A stretch of 64,000 nt of DNA, from contig NZ_JACHMM010000001.1 in assembly GCF_014204975.1 (NCBI RefSeq), positions 2,666,001-2,730,000 of the forward strand, read 5' to 3'. Source of the DNA: Jiangella mangrovi. GTDB lineage: Bacteria > Actinomycetota > Actinomycetes > Jiangellales > Jiangellaceae. A program made the translations under genes and the position numbers. How positions within the stretch are numbered: position 1 is the stretch's first letter; the number at the start of each line of letters is the position of its first letter. The notes under the pieces are model-generated. The model did not search any database and was not told the origin of the DNA. It saw only the letters and a list, made by a program, of their open reading frames with translations. Positions 60,724-64,000 of the stretch are shown piece by piece.

Positions 60724-61062
60724 ATGGGCCCCAACGCTTTCGGTGACTTCCAGTCCTGGATCCTGGTGCTGCTGGGCGTCGGCGCACTGGGGCTGAAGGG
60801 GTTCGCCTTCGTCGACGCGCTCCGCGTGCCGCAGCAGGCCTTCCCCGCCGCGGGCAAGTGGAGCAAGACCATCTGGCTGTGCATCCTCGGCGTGGCCACG
60901 CTGGTCGAGATCGCGCTCTTCCCGTCGCCGCTGTTCTTCGTGAACCTGCTCGGCGTGGTCGGCGCGGCCGTCTACCTCGTTGACGTCCGCCCGGCGGTGC
61001 GCCAGTACCGCGGCGGCCGGCGCGGCTCCAACACCCACGACGGCCCCTACGGCCCCTGGTGA
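60724..61062 (+). CDS. DUF2516 membrane protein (Rv0476-like)
   Basis: A 112-residue protein with about three hydrophobic segments (SWILVLLGVGALGLKGFAFVDAL; TIWLCILGVATLVEIALF; LGVVGAAVYLVDV) and a polar tail (HDGPYGPW). Function unknown; conserved next to the HbhA-like gene. The last 16 nt overlap the 3' end of the converging serine hydrolase gene. Confidence 0.88.
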   Translation: MGPNAFGDFQSWILVLLGVGALGLKGFAFVDALRVPQQAFPAAGKWSKTIWLCILGVATLVEIALFPSPLFFVNLLGVVGAAVYLVDVRPAVRQYRGGRRGSNTHDGPYGPW

Positions 61063-62138
61063 TCTTCCAGTAGGTCGAACGCGTCCTCGCCCAGCCGGAA
61101 GTACGCCTCGCTGTCGGACAGCGCGTCCGCGTCCGGCGACGCCGCCTGCATGACGAAGACGTAGCGCTCGCCGTCGGCCCGCTCCCCGAACCACGACGCC
61201 GTCAGCACCCCTGGTGCGCTGCCGCCCTTGAAGGCGACGTACGGCCAGGCCTCGCGGTCGATCGTCACGCCCCGGTTGTGGCCCAGCACCGACCGCAGCA
61301 CCTGCGTCGTCCCGGTGGACCAGCCGGGGCCGTGCAGCGCCGCCAGCGCCGAGCAGACGTCGCCCGCCGAGCCGAACCAGTCGATCCCGGATTCCCACGC
61401 CGGGTCCTCGATGTCGCGGCCGCTCACCCGCAGCGGTCCGCCGGGCAGCGCCGTCAGGATCCGCAGCCGCGCCGCCGCCCCCGCCCGGGCCCAGTCGTCG
61501 CGCAGGTCCTGTGCGCCCCAGCCGAGGGTGAAGAACTCGCGCGTGGTGAGGAACGGCTCGTTCAGCCCGGGGCGGGCGTGCCCCAGCGCCGTCATCGCCT
61601 CCTCGACGGCCCGCCGGCCGACGTGGTCGATGAGCAGGTCGGCAGCGGTGTTGTCGCTGACGGAGATCATCTTGGCCGCCGCCAGCGACACCGGCACCTC
61701 GGACCCGTCGGGCAGGTCCTGCAGCTCGCCGGACGGCAGGCTGCGCAGACTCCCGCTCATGGTGAGCTCGTCGTCCCAGCCCAGCTCGCCGGCGTCGGCG
61801 GCGGCCGCCACCGCGCCCAGCACGTACAGCTTGAAGATCGACGCGAGCGGCCGCGGCGTCCCGGGGTCGAGCTCCGCCACCGGGACGCACGTGCCGTCGT
61901 CAGCGACCCGTGCCGCCAGCATGCCGACGTCGGCGTCCAGCGCCTCGAGCCGGCCGCGGAGCTCGTCCCACGACCCGGCCGGCGTGGGGGCCGGCGACGG
62001 CGTGGGCTGCGCCACCGTGGGCCCCACCTGGGCGATGCCGGACGGCGACGGGCTCTCTTCCGGGACGGGATCGGCGCTGCTCCCGCAACCCGCCGCCACT
62101 GCCGCCGTCACGGCGAGGAAGACCACCGTCCGGCGCAT
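61047..62138 (-). CDS. Class A beta-lactamase-like serine hydrolase lipoprotein
   Basis: A 363-residue secreted lipoprotein: lipobox VAAGC (about 14-18), Pro/Ser/Thr-rich linker to about 55, then a penicillin-binding/beta-lactamase fold with Ser100-Ile-Phe-Lys103 (SxxK), Ser161-Asp162-Asn163 (SDN) and Lys303-Gly-Gly (KTG-like). It could be a beta-lactamase or a D-Ala carboxypeptidase-like enzyme; a Glu166-type omega-loop residue was not clearly found. ATG 62138. Confidence 0.88.
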   Translation of the reverse strand: MRRTVVFLAVTAAVAAGCGSSADPVPEESPSPSGIAQVGPTVAQPTPSPAPTPAGSWDELRGRLEALDADVGMLAARVADDGTCVPVAELDPGTPRPLASIFKLYVLGAVAAAADAGELGWDDELTMSGSLRSLPSGELQDLPDGSEVPVSLAAAKMISVSDNTAADLLIDHVGRRAVEEAMTALGHARPGLNEPFLTTREFFTLGWGAQDLRDDWARAGAAARLRILTALPGGPLRVSGRDIEDPAWESGIDWFGSAGDVCSALAALHGPGWSTGTTQVLRSVLGHNRGVTIDREAWPYVAFKGGSAPGVLTASWFGERADGERYVFVMQAASPDADALSDSEAYFRLGEDAFDLLEDHQGP

Positions 62139-62306
62139 CGGGCCACTCTACGGAACTTCGCCCGCAGCGAACTCAGGGGCCAAGGCGGCTATCGAGTGGA
62201 ACATCGGGTACCCGGCGTGGTGTTCTTGCAGGCACAGTAAGGACAGAAGGATCCGCCGCCGCCGTCTCGCTCACAGAGCACCGCGCAGAGGGAACCGGCC
62301 GGCGGA

Positions 62307-62347
62307 TATAGCATCGAATGGTCAGATGTGGAGTCCCCGTCTCCACA
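62307..62347 (+). promoter_or_regulatory. Candidate clpC promoter and leader hairpin
   Basis: TATAGC at 62307-62312 is a candidate -10. The leader has TGTGGAG (62327-62333) and CTCCACA (62341-62347), a perfect 7-bp stem. No ClgR-type site was recognised. The rest of 62139-62306 shows nothing clear. Confidence 0.35.
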
Positions 62348-62375
62348 GCCGACCGCTCGGCAAGGAGCGCCACTG

Positions 62376-64000
<1,625 letters not shown>

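Overview
The window is high-GC DNA from an actinomycete. This rests on the mycothiol synthase MshD, a GlnR-type regulator, an HbhA-like protein, DUF2516 and DUF4395 proteins, SseC/CysA2/ThiX sulfur proteins, a CHAD-CYTH protein beside Ppk, and many start codons lying exactly 6-7 nt after a TANNNT -10 box (leaderless transcripts). Gene order around glnR, mshD, thiX, cysA2 and sseC and the nitrobindin gene resembles the Rv0813c-Rv0820 region of Mycobacterium tuberculosis. I cannot name the genus from sequence alone; a Jiangella-like lineage is only a guess. No rRNA, tRNA or CRISPR array was seen.

Layout. 0.1-8.2 kb: a group-2 sigma factor, YjbQ, an ECF sigma factor followed by a membrane protein with a Pro/Lys/Asp-rich tail, an exported PHP-domain metallohydrolase, and a PadR-controlled drug-type ABC exporter. 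8.2-17 kb: a cutA remnant, a STAS anti-sigma antagonist, a 306-bp foldback element, an aldo/keto reductase, a SigB/F-type sigma factor, a cold-shock protein, Ung, RF3, an AbiEi/DUF559-type nuclease gene reading into a palindromic repeat, and an IS110-family element with a possible bridge RNA. 17-22 kb: isochorismatase-fold hydrolase, WYL regulator, leaderless Ser/Thr kinase, and a DUF47-Pit phosphate uptake pair behind a PHO-box-like site. 22.4-27.5 kb: a repeat-rich spacer and a 1550-residue secreted multidomain sugar-processing protein with a LacI-type operator.

27.5-36.5 kb is a phosphate/polyphosphate block on the minus strand: pstSCAB (clear PHO box upstream of pstS), then ppk, CYTH-CHAD and mutT1 in an overlapping operon. 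36.5-41.9 kb: a two-component system divergent from an FtsX-type ABC exporter. 41.9-45.3 kb: mshD, a hydrolase and glnR. 45.3-50.4 kb: MoaD-like protein, a lipoprotein, ThiX, a putative Cys-containing leader peptide, DUF4395, CysA2 and SseC (sulfur transfer). 50.5-56.6 kb: DsrE, a 33-residue leaderless membrane peptide before a nitrobindin gene, YgfZ, Dtd, an SDR, an asparaginase with its ribosome-binding site inside a hairpin, and a DUF6247 gene with a decayed toxin. 56.7-64 kb: an APC permease, a GH15-like enzyme, an oxidoreductase relic, an HTH-HbhA-DUF2516 cluster, a serine beta-lactamase-like lipoprotein and the 5' part of clpC, cut by the window edge.

Two themes recur. One is phosphate and nitrogen/sulfur homeostasis under PhoP- and GlnR-type control. 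The other is small mobile or palindromic DNA: five arms of a GATCATGGAGAA-type repeat, two other foldback elements, and an IS110 element inserted at the edge of one repeat copy, with short matches in its left end to its own target and to its own right end.
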